Shown: positions 17,480 to 25,681 of the stretch, one piece after another
Position numbering within the stretch: the first letter of the stretch is position 1
Layout: each line of letters starts with the position of its first letter
Assembly: GCA_964539975.1 (NCBI GenBank)
Contig: CAZIKK010000006.1
Location: forward strand, 1-64,000
Source of the DNA: 38-11 sp964539975
Lineage (GTDB): Bacteria > Bacillota > Clostridia > Tissierellales > Dethiosulfatibacteraceae
Direction of reading: 5' to 3'
Length of the DNA stretch: 64,000 nt
Notes under the pieces: generated by a model
What the model was told of the DNA's origin: nothing
Databases searched by the model: none
Seen by the model: the letters and a program-made list of their open reading frames with translations, nothing else
Translations under genes and position numbers: made by a program

Positions 17480-17495
17480 TGGCACAATAATTGCT
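17480..17495 (+). promoter_or_regulatory. sigma-54 promoter of thl-ctfAB
   Basis: TGGCAC-AATAA-TTGCT matches the -24/-12 consensus exactly. Start expected near 17507, about 37 bases before the thiolase ATG at 17544. Confidence 0.92.
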
Positions 17496-17543
17496 TATAT
17501 TGTTTTGTACAAGTTAAACAAATTATCCAGGAGGTAAATGTAT

Positions 17544-18728
17544 ATGAAACGAGAAGTTGTAATCGCATCTGCAGCCAGAACGCCTATTGGCGCATACGGC
17601 GGCAGTCTAGCTGGTGTTTCAGCCGTTCAATTAGGTGTAGTAGCCGCAAAAGAAGCCATGAAAAGAGCCAACATCACACCCGACATGATCGATGAATACG
17701 TCATCGGCAACGTGTTAGGTGCCGGGTTGGGTCAAAACGTAGCAAGACAAGTTGCTATCGGCGCAGGTGTTCCAAAGGAAGTAACAGGTTTCACCATCAA
17801 TAAGGTTTGTGGTTCTGGTTTGAGAGCCGTGAGCATTGCTCAGCAATTCATCGAAAATGGAGATTGTGAAATCGTTTTATGCGGCGGAACTGAAAACATG
17901 AGTGCAGCGCCTTATTTGCTACCTAACAACCGTTGGGGACAAAGAATGGGCGATGGAAAAGTAATTGACTATATGGTTCATGACGGCTTGACAGATATTT
18001 ACAATAACTACCATATGGGAATTACTGCGGAAAATATCGCTGAACAATGGAATCTTTCAAGAGAAGAACAAGACCAATTTTCAGTGACCAGCCAAAATAG
18101 AGCTGAAGCTGCTCAGAAAGAAGGAAAATTCAAAGATGAAATTGCTCCAGTGGAAGTTCCTCAAAGAAGAGGCGACCCATTGGTTGTTGATACGGATGAA
18201 TTCCCAAAACATGGGTCTACTATTGAAAAGTTTGCTAAATTAAGACCGGCTTTCAAAAAAGACGGAACCGTAACTGCAGCAAGTTCTTCTGGTATCAATG
18301 ATGGTGCAGCTATGCTGGTCGTCATGAGCAAAGAAGCAGCTGATAAACTTGGAGTTAAGCCTTTGGCAACCATTGCAAGTTTTGCATCAGGCGGTGTCGA
18401 TCCAACCATCATGGGATACGGACCTGTTCCAGCAACCAAAAAAGCACTGGACAAATTGGGTTGGAAAATTGAAGATCTTGATTTAATAGAAGCTAATGAA
18501 GCTTTTGCAGCTCAGTCTCTATCTGTTGTCAAAGATTTGGGATTGAATACTGATATTGTAAATGTTAACGGTGGTGCCATTGCTTTAGGCCACCCAATTG
18601 GTGCATCAGGTGCTAGAATTCTTGTGACTTTGCTTTATGAAATGGGCAAACGAGATAGCAAAAAAGGATTAGCAACACTATGCATTGGTGGCGGAATGGG
18701 AACGACTGTATTAGTAGAAAGAAAATAA
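17544..18728 (+). CDS. thlA: acetyl-CoA acetyltransferase (thiolase)
   Basis: 394 aa, standard length. ATG at 17544 is nine bases after AGGAGG (17529-17534); the ATG at 17538 is too close. The acylated Cys lies in NKVCGSGLRAV (about residue 88), and the C-terminal CIGGGMGTTVLVE plus NGGAIALGHPIGASGAR give the His and Cys of the active site. It joins two acetyl-CoA, or cleaves acetoacetyl-CoA when run with the CoA-transferase downstream. First gene of the sigma-54 operon. Confidence 0.95.
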   Translation: MKREVVIASAARTPIGAYGGSLAGVSAVQLGVVAAKEAMKRANITPDMIDEYVIGNVLGAGLGQNVARQVAIGAGVPKEVTGFTINKVCGSGLRAVSIAQQFIENGDCEIVLCGGTENMSAAPYLLPNNRWGQRMGDGKVIDYMVHDGLTDIYNNYHMGITAENIAEQWNLSREEQDQFSVTSQNRAEAAQKEGKFKDEIAPVEVPQRRGDPLVVDTDEFPKHGSTIEKFAKLRPAFKKDGTVTAASSSGINDGAAMLVVMSKEAADKLGVKPLATIASFASGGVDPTIMGYGPVPATKKALDKLGWKIEDLDLIEANEAFAAQSLSVVKDLGLNTDIVNVNGGAIALGHPIGASGARILVTLLYEMGKRDSKKGLATLCIGGGMGTTVLVERK

Positions 18729-18740
18729 GGAGGTAGCATC

Positions 18741-19394
18741 TTGAACAAATTAATTTCAATTGAAGAAGCCGTTTCAAAAGTTAAAGACGGCATGACCATC
18801 ATGGTAGGAGGATTCCTTGGTTGTGGATCTCCTGTAAAATTGTTGGATGCACTGGCTGAAAGCGGTGTAAAAGACTTGACCCTTATTTGTAACGACACCT
18901 CTTTTCCTGACAAGACTGTAGGTAAAATGATCGTGAACAAACAATTTAAGAAAGTCATCATTTCCCACATCGGAACAAATCCTGAGACGGGAAGACAAAT
19001 GAATGCAGAAGAAACGGAAGTTGAATTGGTTCCACAAGGCACATTGGCAGAGAGAGTTAGATGTGGCGGTTTTGGACTAGGTGGCATTTTAACCCCAACT
19101 GGTATTGGAACAGAAGCAGAAAACGAAAAACAAAGAATTAAAGTAGATGGACAAATTTATTTGGTTGAAACACCTCTTAAAGCAGATGTGGCTTTAATTA
19201 ATGGTGCCAAAGTTGACAAAAGAGGCAATGTCCTCTACAACGCAACTGCAAAAAACTTCAACCCTCTTATGGCTATGGCCGCCGACACGGTTATTGTGGA
19301 AGCTGAAGAAATCGTCGAAGTAGGCGATATCGATCCCAATCACGTGGCCACACCATTTGTATTCGTTAATTACATTGTCGGAGGTGAAAAATAA
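18741..19394 (+). CDS. ctfA: 3-oxoacid/acetate CoA-transferase subunit A
   Basis: 217 aa with a TTG start at 18741 (AGGAGG seven bases upstream). The N-terminal GMTIMVGGFLGCGSP is the glycine-rich CoA-binding loop of AtoD/CtfA alpha subunits. It pairs with the next gene, which starts at this gene's last base. Substrates are likely acetoacetate/butyrate and acetyl-CoA/butyryl-CoA by context with thiolase, but the acid specificity cannot be read directly. Confidence 0.93.
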   Translation: MNKLISIEEAVSKVKDGMTIMVGGFLGCGSPVKLLDALAESGVKDLTLICNDTSFPDKTVGKMIVNKQFKKVIISHIGTNPETGRQMNAEETEVELVPQGTLAERVRCGGFGLGGILTPTGIGTEAENEKQRIKVDGQIYLVETPLKADVALINGAKVDKRGNVLYNATAKNFNPLMAMAADTVIVEAEEIVEVGDIDPNHVATPFVFVNYIVGGEK

Positions 19395-20059
19395 TGGCAT
19401 TAGATAAAAAACAAATAAAAGCAGTCATCGCAAAAAGAGTTGCTCAAGAGTTAAATGATGGCGACTTGGTCAATTTGGGAATTGGCTTACCCACATTGGT
19501 CGCAAACTATATTCCTGAAGGCGTAGAAGTATTTTTCCAATCTGAGAATGGTTTGATCGGACTAGGTCCTGCACCTGCTCCTGGCAACGAAGACAAAGAT
19601 TTGACAAACGCCGGTGGACAACCTGTCACCTTGCTTAAAGGCGGGTGCTACTTTGACAGCGCCACTTCTTTTGGTATCATCAGAGGCGGACACGTAGCAG
19701 CAACTGTTTTGGGTGCTTTAGAAGTGGATGAAAAAGGAAATTTGGCCAACTGGAAAGTACCTGGGAAAATGGTTCCCGGAATGGGTGGCGCCATGGACTT
19801 AACTGTGGGTGCTGAAAAAGTAATCATCGCTATGCAACATACACAAAAGGGCGAGCATAAAATCCTTAAAGAATGCACTTTGCCATTGACCGCTAAGCAA
19901 CAAGTCAATTTAATCGTCACCGAAATGGCTGTCCTCGAAGTAACTCCTGAAGGGCTTGTTCTAAAGGAATTGGGGCCTGAAACAACTGTAGAAGATGTCG
20001 TTGCAGCAACAAGCGCTCAATTAATCATACCAGATGATATCAAATCATTTGGCCTATAA
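19394..20059 (+). CDS. ctfB: 3-oxoacid/acetate CoA-transferase subunit B
   Basis: 221 aa. The catalytic Glu of class I CoA-transferases is in SENGLIGLGPAP (about residue 51), and IGLPTLVANYIPEG precedes it as in AtoA/CtfB. It begins one base inside ctfA, giving translational coupling. Together with thiolase it converts acetoacetate or a related acid to two acetyl-CoA, or makes the acid during solvent/butyrate metabolism. A terminator follows 38 bases after the stop. Confidence 0.93.
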   Translation: MALDKKQIKAVIAKRVAQELNDGDLVNLGIGLPTLVANYIPEGVEVFFQSENGLIGLGPAPAPGNEDKDLTNAGGQPVTLLKGGCYFDSATSFGIIRGGHVAATVLGALEVDEKGNLANWKVPGKMVPGMGGAMDLTVGAEKVIIAMQHTQKGEHKILKECTLPLTAKQQVNLIVTEMAVLEVTPEGLVLKELGPETTVEDVVAATSAQLIIPDDIKSFGL

Positions 20060-20097
20060 TCGACAACTTAATAGTTACTCCATATATCAAAAAACAA

Positions 20098-20132
20098 TCA
20101 AAATCCCGCATAGACAGCGGGATTTTGATTTT
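20098..20132 (+). terminator. terminator after ctfB
   Basis: TCAAAATCCCGC (20098-20109) pairs perfectly with GCGGGATTTTGA (20117-20128), then TTTTA. The A-rich left arm makes it usable in both directions, serving the convergent HAD gene as well. Confidence 0.85.
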
Positions 20133-20141
20133 ATGAGTGTT

Positions 20142-20948
20142 TTATTTATAAACAAACTTTTCCAATGCATCGGCCACACCATCGGACTCATTGCTAGATG
20201 TGACGAAATCCGACTTTTGCTTGACCCCTTCTTCTCCGTTTTCCATACACACACCCACTCCAGCAAATGTAATCATGGATAGATCATTATAATTATCTCC
20301 AATAGCCATGGTCTCTTCTCGAGGGATTTTCCATTTTTCAGCCAACCATTTTAACGCAAATCCTTTTGTGGCATTCTGATCTGTAAATTCCAGGAAGTGT
20401 TTCTTAGAAAAAAACATATTCACAAGAGGATCCTTAAATGCTTCAATGTCCCGAGCCGCTTTTTTTAACTTTTCATGATCAGCAATCAAAACCATCTTTG
20501 CTGTTTTTTGAAAAGGAAAGCCCACTAAGCTACCTACTTCTTGAACCGGGACTCTCCGTGCGAAATTCTCGTAAAAATCAGTCCATTCATTTCTAGCTTT
20601 TACAAAAATTTGATGCTCATCATAAATATTGACATGAATGTCTTTTTTCTCTGCATACGCCAATATATCCACGATTTTTTTCTTGTCTAATTCCGCTGCA
20701 TGCAACACTTCTTCTGTGACAGGGTCTGTTATCCTACCTCCCTGAAAGCTTCCAAAAGGTAACTTGAGATCCAATGAACGGACAATTGGCCATGTAGCCG
20801 CTGTCACTCGCCCTGTCAACACGACAAATCGAACGCCTTGAGATGTGACCCGTCGAATAGCAGCCCTGTTTCTTCCACTGACCAAAAATCCATTGTTCAG
20901 CAAGGTATCGTCCAGATCACAGGCAACCAATCTAATTTGATTCTTCAT
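20142..20948 (-). CDS. Cof-type HAD phosphatase
   Basis: 268 aa. HAD motif I is ACDLDDTLL at residues 9-17, motif II is VLTGR, and the motif III/IV region is GIALKWL-like KGFALKWLAEKW followed by AIGDNYNDLSMI. The C2-type cap lies between. Such enzymes dephosphorylate sugar phosphates, flavin nucleotides or similar. The ATG at 20948 lies two bases after the GntR stop, so the genes are co-transcribed. Substrate unknown. Confidence 0.9.
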   Translation of the reverse strand: MKNQIRLVACDLDDTLLNNGFLVSGRNRAAIRRVTSQGVRFVVLTGRVTAATWPIVRSLDLKLPFGSFQGGRITDPVTEEVLHAAELDKKKIVDILAYAEKKDIHVNIYDEHQIFVKARNEWTDFYENFARRVPVQEVGSLVGFPFQKTAKMVLIADHEKLKKAARDIEAFKDPLVNMFFSKKHFLEFTDQNATKGFALKWLAEKWKIPREETMAIGDNYNDLSMITFAGVGVCMENGEEGVKQKSDFVTSSNESDGVADALEKFVYK

Positions 20949-20950
20949 AA

Positions 20951-21628
20951 CTACTCGCTTTTGTTATATACTTTCTTGATATCGTCTTTCAGGCTGCACA
21001 AGTGGTTTTCCATCGCCTGAACTGCCCCTTCCTTATCTCCTGCCTTTATCGCTTGAAACACTTCGTAGTGCTCCACAATAATGACTTCTGGGTTATAAGA
21101 CTCATTGAAGTAAATTAATCTAAACCGTTGCATGATCTCGTTAAGAGCGTCCATGAAAGAAATTAGTTTTTTGTTACCAGACAAAGCTAGGATATTATTA
21201 TGTATCGTTGTGTCTAAATAGACCATCCTCTGGATGTCATCTTCTTCAAATGCCTTCTTAAACTCTTCGTTCAACTTCTCAAGTTCTATCACTTTTTCTG
21301 TGCCATTCTTTTCAATAGCCAGTCTGACGGCATAGGTCTCTAAAGCTTCTCTCACTTCCAGCGTATCGATGATGTCTTCATAAGAAATGTCAGACACATA
21401 GGCACCCTTTCTTGGCTCCATGATAACTAGCCCTTCCAACTCCAATTTTCGAATGGCTTCTCTTACAGGTGTTCGACTGACCCCTAGCTGTTCTGCTAGT
21501 TGTATTTCCATCAACCTTTCTTTTGGTTCCAGTTTTCCTTTGAGTATGGCATCTTTTAGTGTTTCAAAGACAATATCTCTTAGTGGCTTGTATTCACTCA
21601 TGTTAATCATGTCTAATTTCTTTTCCAT
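20951..21628 (-). CDS. GntR-family regulator (FadR/FCD subfamily)
   Basis: 225 aa from the ATG at 21628 (GGGAG six bases upstream); the upstream frame would add 26 residues of the ispE coding sequence. An N-terminal winged helix (LAEQLGVSRTPVREAIRKLELEGLV) and a C-terminal helical FCD ligand domain (about 95-215) are visible. The start overlaps the ispE 3' end by 26 bases. Placement of a GntR regulator after ispE is seen in other clostridia as I recall. Target unknown. Confidence 0.9.
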   Translation of the reverse strand: MEKKLDMINMSEYKPLRDIVFETLKDAILKGKLEPKERLMEIQLAEQLGVSRTPVREAIRKLELEGLVIMEPRKGAYVSDISYEDIIDTLEVREALETYAVRLAIEKNGTEKVIELEKLNEEFKKAFEEDDIQRMVYLDTTIHNNILALSGNKKLISFMDALNEIMQRFRLIYFNESYNPEVIIVEHYEVFQAIKAGDKEGAVQAMENHLCSLKDDIKKVYNKSE

Positions 21629-22496
21629 ATCCGACTCCCTTGTTTGTTGTTTTGGTTTCATACACTTTTTTATAATCATTCCTGAAATATTCTGCGCTTC
21701 TAGCAAGTGTCTTTTTGTCTAGGAAAAACCCCACCACTGCTGAACCACTTCCTGTCATCAATGCATTGACCGCACCTTGTTCTATCATTTTATTCTTGAT
21801 ATCGATGATTTCAGGAAAAACAGTTGCTGCAATCTTTTCAAAACCGTTGCGACAGTATTTGGCCACTTGCACATAGTTTTTGGATTCTAGTTCTTTCAGC
21901 ATGTCATGACTGTCATACTGATTGTAATGTTCCGGTGTCACTCTCCGATACATCTCAACCGTCGACATGCCAAATTCTGGCTGGACTACTAAGATATTGT
22001 CCCACTGAAAAGAATCAAGAGGCGTTAGTAGGTCCCCAATCCCTTCTCCCCTCATAGTGCCCCCATAAAGACAAAAAGGCACATCGGCGCCAATGGTTCT
22101 GGCCATTTCCAGCATTTTGACTTCAGGTATCGCCAATTGACATAACGCTTTGATCCCCAATAAAACGGCCGCGCCATTTCCGCTGCCTCCAGCCAATCCT
22201 GCTCCATAAGGAATTTGCTTTCTCAAATGAATATCAAATCCTATTTTCAAATCATAAGCTTCTCTTAACAAGCAAGCCCCTTGATAAACCGTGTTGTGTT
22301 CATCTGTTGGGACTTTGGGATCATCGCATGTTATATTTATGCCTTTTGCTGCTTTTTTAATCGTTATTTCATCCTTTAAATCAATGGATTGCAGGATGGT
22401 GTCCAAGGTATGATAGCCATCTTGTCTTTTTGATACAATATTTAAAAATAAATTGATTTTCCCGTATGAAAAAACGCTTATCTCCTCTTTGTTCAT
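21603..22496 (-). CDS. ispE: 4-diphosphocytidyl-2-C-methyl-D-erythritol kinase
   Basis: 297 aa. The GHMP kinase motif PYGAGLAGGSGNGAAVL (about residues 92-108) binds ATP. The N-terminal AYGKINLFLNI-like segment (YGKINLFLNIVSKRQDGYH) and C-terminal MTGSGSAVVGFF are family hallmarks. It phosphorylates CDP-ME in the MEP isoprenoid pathway. The GAGGG ribosome site is very close to the ATG, so weak initiation is possible. First gene of ispE-gntR-HAD. Confidence 0.95.
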   Translation of the reverse strand: MNKEEISVFSYGKINLFLNIVSKRQDGYHTLDTILQSIDLKDEITIKKAAKGINITCDDPKVPTDEHNTVYQGACLLREAYDLKIGFDIHLRKQIPYGAGLAGGSGNGAAVLLGIKALCQLAIPEVKMLEMARTIGADVPFCLYGGTMRGEGIGDLLTPLDSFQWDNILVVQPEFGMSTVEMYRRVTPEHYNQYDSHDMLKELESKNYVQVAKYCRNGFEKIAATVFPEIIDIKNKMIEQGAVNALMTGSGSAVVGFFLDKKTLARSAEYFRNDYKKVYETKTTNKGVGYGKEIRHD

Positions 22497-22659
22497 CCCT
22501 CATCTTCCAAACTCTTGTATTTTGAACACTTACAAAACTTGATCTTCTCTATGTCCTTTCTCAAGCATTTTGTATACTGTATATTATATCACAGATATAC
22601 AAGGATCGCACTAGAAACATTTTTGGGCAATAAAAAAAAGTTGTTCCTTTATAAAGGCC

Positions 22660-22688
22660 TTGCATATTTGTGCATGATCCTTTATAAT
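22660..22688 (+). promoter_or_regulatory. sigma-A promoter for a possible small RNA
   Basis: TTGCAT (22660-22665), 17-base spacer, TATAAT (22683-22688). No protein-coding gene of normal size lies downstream on this strand before a terminator at 22933-22976. Confidence 0.7.
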
Positions 22689-22831
22689 ATAGTTACAACA
22701 GAAGTTCTATTTCACCAATCAACATGTAGATGAAGAGGCACTTAGGGTTTTACTCTCTTGTGAACAAACCAAGAGAAAAACAAGTTAAATATGAAAGGCC
22801 GATGGATGCATGAAAGAATTTGTGAGGTAGG

Positions 22832-22915
22832 ATGGATGTTTTAAGTATATATTCTGACCTACAGAATATTGCTAAAATTCATAATGGTGTGATTCCACCA
22901 AAGGAGTTCGCATGA
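22832..22915 (+). pseudogene. 27-codon fragment resembling an AbiEi-type antitoxin N-terminus
   Basis: A short frame with GAGG four bases before the ATG. The peptide contains LQNIAKIHNGVIPPKEF, the spacing of the N-terminal winged helix of AbiEi-like antitoxins (IA..HNGVI..KE). It stops at TGA 22913-22915, which overlaps an ATG (22912) of a five-codon frame with AAGGAG upstream. The rest of such a gene is absent. It may be decay debris or a regulatory mini-ORF; the similarity is short. Confidence 0.35.
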
Positions 22916-22932
22916 AAAACGAATCATAGAAA

Positions 22933-22976
22933 CCGGTTCTCTATCGAAAGTTCAGAGGACCGGCTTCGTTTTTTGT
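22933..22976 (+). terminator. terminator of the candidate small RNA
   Basis: A 10-bp stem (one G-U pair) with an 11-base loop followed by TTCGTTTTTT. It also lies directly after the aldolase gene that stops at 22979 on the other strand, where its activity would be weaker. Confidence 0.8.
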
Positions 22977-22978
22977 AT

Positions 22979-23992
22979 TTATTTTTCTTTTGACAGGTTG
23001 TGGGCCACTTCGATGATCCAGTCTTCTTGTCCCCCAACCGCTTTCTTTTTACCTAGCTCTACCAAGATATCTCTTGTGTCCACCCCAAACCTTTCAGAGG
23101 CCTTCTTTGCATGGAGCATAAAGCTGGAATAAACACCCGCATATCCTATCATCAAAGAATCAGAATTGAATCTAGGTAATTCCTTTCCTTTATTCAGTAT
23201 GATAGGTGCCAACACCTTGTCGCCTGCATCAATAACTTTATACAGATCTACATTGTTGTCGATCTCAGATTTTTCAAGAACCCCCACCAGTATCTCGGTT
23301 GGGCAATTTCCAGCTCCTGCTCCTAATCCTATAAGGGATCCATCCAAATAATCTGCTCCAGCTTTGTAAGCGCTTAGACTGTTGGCAACTGCCAATCCTA
23401 AATTATTATGGGAATGATGTCCAATTGGAATATCCAGATGTTCTTTCAAGTAAACAATATTCTCGTAAACCTTATCAGGCAACATGGCGCCAGAGGAATC
23501 TGTCATGTAAACCACATCCGCACCGTATGATGTCATTTTAATGGCTTCTTCCAAAATGACCTCTTTACTCGCCATATGAGCCATCATTAAGAATCCAACA
23601 GTGAACATGCCCATTGATTTTGCAGCTTTTATATGCTGTTCGGAAACATCGGCTTCTGTAACATGTGTTGCTACTCTAACTACTTGAGCGCCCAATGCCT
23701 TTGCCTTCTTAAGGTGTTCTATGGTTCCAATGCCAGGAATTAAAAGAACTGCTAATTTTGATTTTGTTAAAACAGATGCAACAGCTTCGATATAGGCAAA
23801 ATCATCATGCAATCCAAATCCATAATTAATAGAACTACCTGTCAAGCCATCTCCGTGCCCCAACTCAATAATATCAACTCCAGCTTCTTCCAATGCCAAT
23901 GCAATGGCTTTCATTTCTTCTAGTGTGAATTGATGAGAGACTGAATGGCTGCCATCTCGAAGGGTTGTATCTGTAATTATCGCTTTTCTCAT
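22979..23992 (-). CDS. 4-hydroxy-2-oxovalerate aldolase
   Basis: 337 aa. The metal-binding TIM-barrel of the HMGL-like family is shown by DTTLRDGSHSVSHQF (residues 8-22) and GHHSHNNLGLAVANS, which gives the HxH metal ligands. Length and motifs fit DmpG/MhpE/BphI, which split 4-hydroxy-2-oxopentanoate into pyruvate and acetaldehyde. It overlaps the acylating dehydrogenase by four bases; the two form a channelling complex in known systems. Here it is the last gene of a sugar-acid-type operon instead of an aromatic meta-cleavage operon. Confidence 0.93.
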   Translation of the reverse strand: MRKAIITDTTLRDGSHSVSHQFTLEEMKAIALALEEAGVDIIELGHGDGLTGSSINYGFGLHDDFAYIEAVASVLTKSKLAVLLIPGIGTIEHLKKAKALGAQVVRVATHVTEADVSEQHIKAAKSMGMFTVGFLMMAHMASKEVILEEAIKMTSYGADVVYMTDSSGAMLPDKVYENIVYLKEHLDIPIGHHSHNNLGLAVANSLSAYKAGADYLDGSLIGLGAGAGNCPTEILVGVLEKSEIDNNVDLYKVIDAGDKVLAPIILNKGKELPRFNSDSLMIGYAGVYSSFMLHAKKASERFGVDTRDILVELGKKKAVGGQEDWIIEVAHNLSKEK

Positions 23993-24864
23993 TTCAAATC
24001 ACCTCCCAAAACTTTTTTTGCATAGGCTTCTGCAACTTCAACTGCCGCACAGTTGATGATGTCAAGATTTCCTGCATATTTTGGAAGAAAATCGCCCAAT
24101 CCTTCGACTTGTATCATGACTGTCACGATGTCGTCTTTCATGATAGGTGACAGCAAGTAGGTATAGCCTGGCACATATTTTTTGATGCGTTCCAACATTT
24201 CATCAACCGATTTCTTGATTTTCGCTAAATCCGGTTGCTTCACCTTGGCATATATGGTATTTCTCATGTAAATGGGGGGTTCTGCAGGGTTTAATACAAT
24301 CATAACCTTTGCTTGATCCGCTCCTCCCACTTTTTCAAGAGCATGCTTAGTTGTCTCTGTAAACTCATCAATATTTTTCCTTGTTCCAGGTCCTGCACTT
24401 TTACTGCTGATGGAAGAGATGACCTCTGCATATTCTACATCTGCTGCCTCATTGATGGCCGCCACTATGGGCACCGTCGCTTGTCCACCACAAGTCACCA
24501 TATTCAAGTTCATCTCTTTAAGCAAATCATCATTCAAGTTGACAGAGGGCACCACATAAGGCCCTACTGCTGCAGGAGTCAAGTCTAGTGTGAATATCCC
24601 TCTTTCATTCAATAAAGGTGCATGGGTTAAATGCGGTTTTGCACCTGTTGAATCAAAAGCAATTTGAATGTCTTCTCTTTTCATCAAATCCTGAATGCCA
24701 TTTGTCGTCGTCTCAATACCATGTTCTTTGGCTATTTGAATGCCTTCAGAATCTTGAATCCCTACGACATAATCGACTTCAAGATAAGGGCTTCTTTCAA
24801 TTTTCTTAAGCAGATCCGTGCCAATATTTCCCGGACCTATAATTGCCGCTTTCAATTTCTTCAT
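23989..24864 (-). CDS. acetaldehyde dehydrogenase (acylating)
   Basis: 291 aa, slightly under the usual 300-315. An N-terminal Rossmann motif (IGPGNIGTDLL) and the catalytic Cys in MVTCGGQATVPIV (about residue 126) are visible. It converts acetaldehyde, NAD+ and CoA to acetyl-CoA, receiving the aldehyde from the aldolase partner (DmpF/BphJ family). Ribosome site AGGAG precedes ATG 24864. No alternative partner aldolase is nearby except the DapA-type enzyme upstream. Confidence 0.93.
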   Translation of the reverse strand: MKKLKAAIIGPGNIGTDLLKKIERSPYLEVDYVVGIQDSEGIQIAKEHGIETTTNGIQDLMKREDIQIAFDSTGAKPHLTHAPLLNERGIFTLDLTPAAVGPYVVPSVNLNDDLLKEMNLNMVTCGGQATVPIVAAINEAADVEYAEVISSISSKSAGPGTRKNIDEFTETTKHALEKVGGADQAKVMIVLNPAEPPIYMRNTIYAKVKQPDLAKIKKSVDEMLERIKKYVPGYTYLLSPIMKDDIVTVMIQVEGLGDFLPKYAGNLDIINCAAVEVAEAYAKKVLGGDLK

Positions 24865-24911
24865 CTGTTCTCCTTCTTTGTGTCTATGCTATGTGTGTCG
24901 GATGTCTCTAT

Positions 24912-25679
24912 CTACCAGGCAGCTGTCGGGTTTTGGACGCATAATTTACCACCAGATATCTCAATGAAGGTACCTGTAATGTAGTCGGCATACTCCGATG
25001 CAAGAAAAACAATTGCGTTCGCAACATCTTCTCCGATTCCAAAACGATTCATAGCAATAGCACTTTTCATATTCTCTCCATTTTTCTCAATCAAGGCATT
25101 TGTCATTTCAGTCTCTATCACACCAGGTATGTAGCCATTCACGCGGATGTTGTAGGGTGCCAATTCGGCTGCCAAAGTCTTTGTCATGCTTGAAATGGCT
25201 GCCTTGGTAGCAGCGTATAACCCACTGCCAACCGATGGCATGATTGCCGCAAATGATGACGCATTAATCAAAACGCCACCATTTTTAGACATTTTTTCTT
25301 TTGCGATAATGGCTCCATAATAAATAGACTTCAAGTTAATGTCTAACGTATTCTGCCAAACATCTTCCGGTGTGTCAATAATCTTGAACTGAGGATACAC
25401 ACCTGCGTTGCTGATCCATACATCAATGGATCCAAAGGTTTCTTCAACTTCATCAGCATATCTCATGATGTTGTCTTTATTTGAAACATCCACTGATTTA
25501 ACATGGAGTGTCAAGTTCTTCTCTTCAAAACTCTTTTTTGCTTCTGCTAATTTAGATTCTGACCTGCCACAAATAGACACATTTGCACCGGTTTGAGCAA
25601 AAGCCTCTGCTATGGCCAAACCAATTCCTGTTGATCCACCCGTAATTACCACTGTTTTTCCTTTAAAATCTATCTTCAT
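24912..25679 (-). CDS. short-chain dehydrogenase/reductase
   Basis: 255 aa. Cofactor motif TGGSTGIG (residues 12-19), catalytic Ser in INASSF and YAATK give the SDR active site. The start follows the dehydratase by two bases. In this operon it may oxidise a sugar or deoxysugar to its lactone/acid, or interconvert hydroxy- and keto-acids. C-terminal end GGKLCVQNPTAAW. Specificity cannot be read from sequence. Confidence 0.9.
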   Translation of the reverse strand: MKIDFKGKTVVITGGSTGIGLAIAEAFAQTGANVSICGRSESKLAEAKKSFEEKNLTLHVKSVDVSNKDNIMRYADEVEETFGSIDVWISNAGVYPQFKIIDTPEDVWQNTLDINLKSIYYGAIIAKEKMSKNGGVLINASSFAAIMPSVGSGLYAATKAAISSMTKTLAAELAPYNIRVNGYIPGVIETEMTNALIEKNGENMKSAIAMNRFGIGEDVANAIVFLASEYADYITGTFIEISGGKLCVQNPTAAW

Positions 25680-25681
25680 GT

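Larger units (their letters stand above)
22695..22976 (+). ncRNA. candidate small RNA of about 280 nt in the 482-bp gap 22497-22978
   Basis: Defined by the promoter at 22660-22688 and a rho-independent terminator (CCGGTTCTCT 22933-22942 with AGAGGACCGG 22954-22963, then T6). It matches no RNA family I know (not 6S, SRP, tmRNA, RNase P or T-box). It contains two tiny overlapping reading frames with ribosome sites near its end, so it may be an mRNA remnant instead. The left part of the gap (22497-22659) holds A/T-rich DNA with an imperfect TTGTATA/TATACAA repeat near 22568-22604 and nothing else I can name. Confidence 0.4.

Noticed and set aside
18635..19087. 150-codon minus-strand frame over thl/ctfA
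   Set aside because: Antisense to two clear enzymes; proline/serine-rich shadow reading.
22695..22840. Lysine, THF or T-box leader in the 22.7 kb region
   Set aside because: Neither the conserved cores nor a downstream target gene on the same strand are present.
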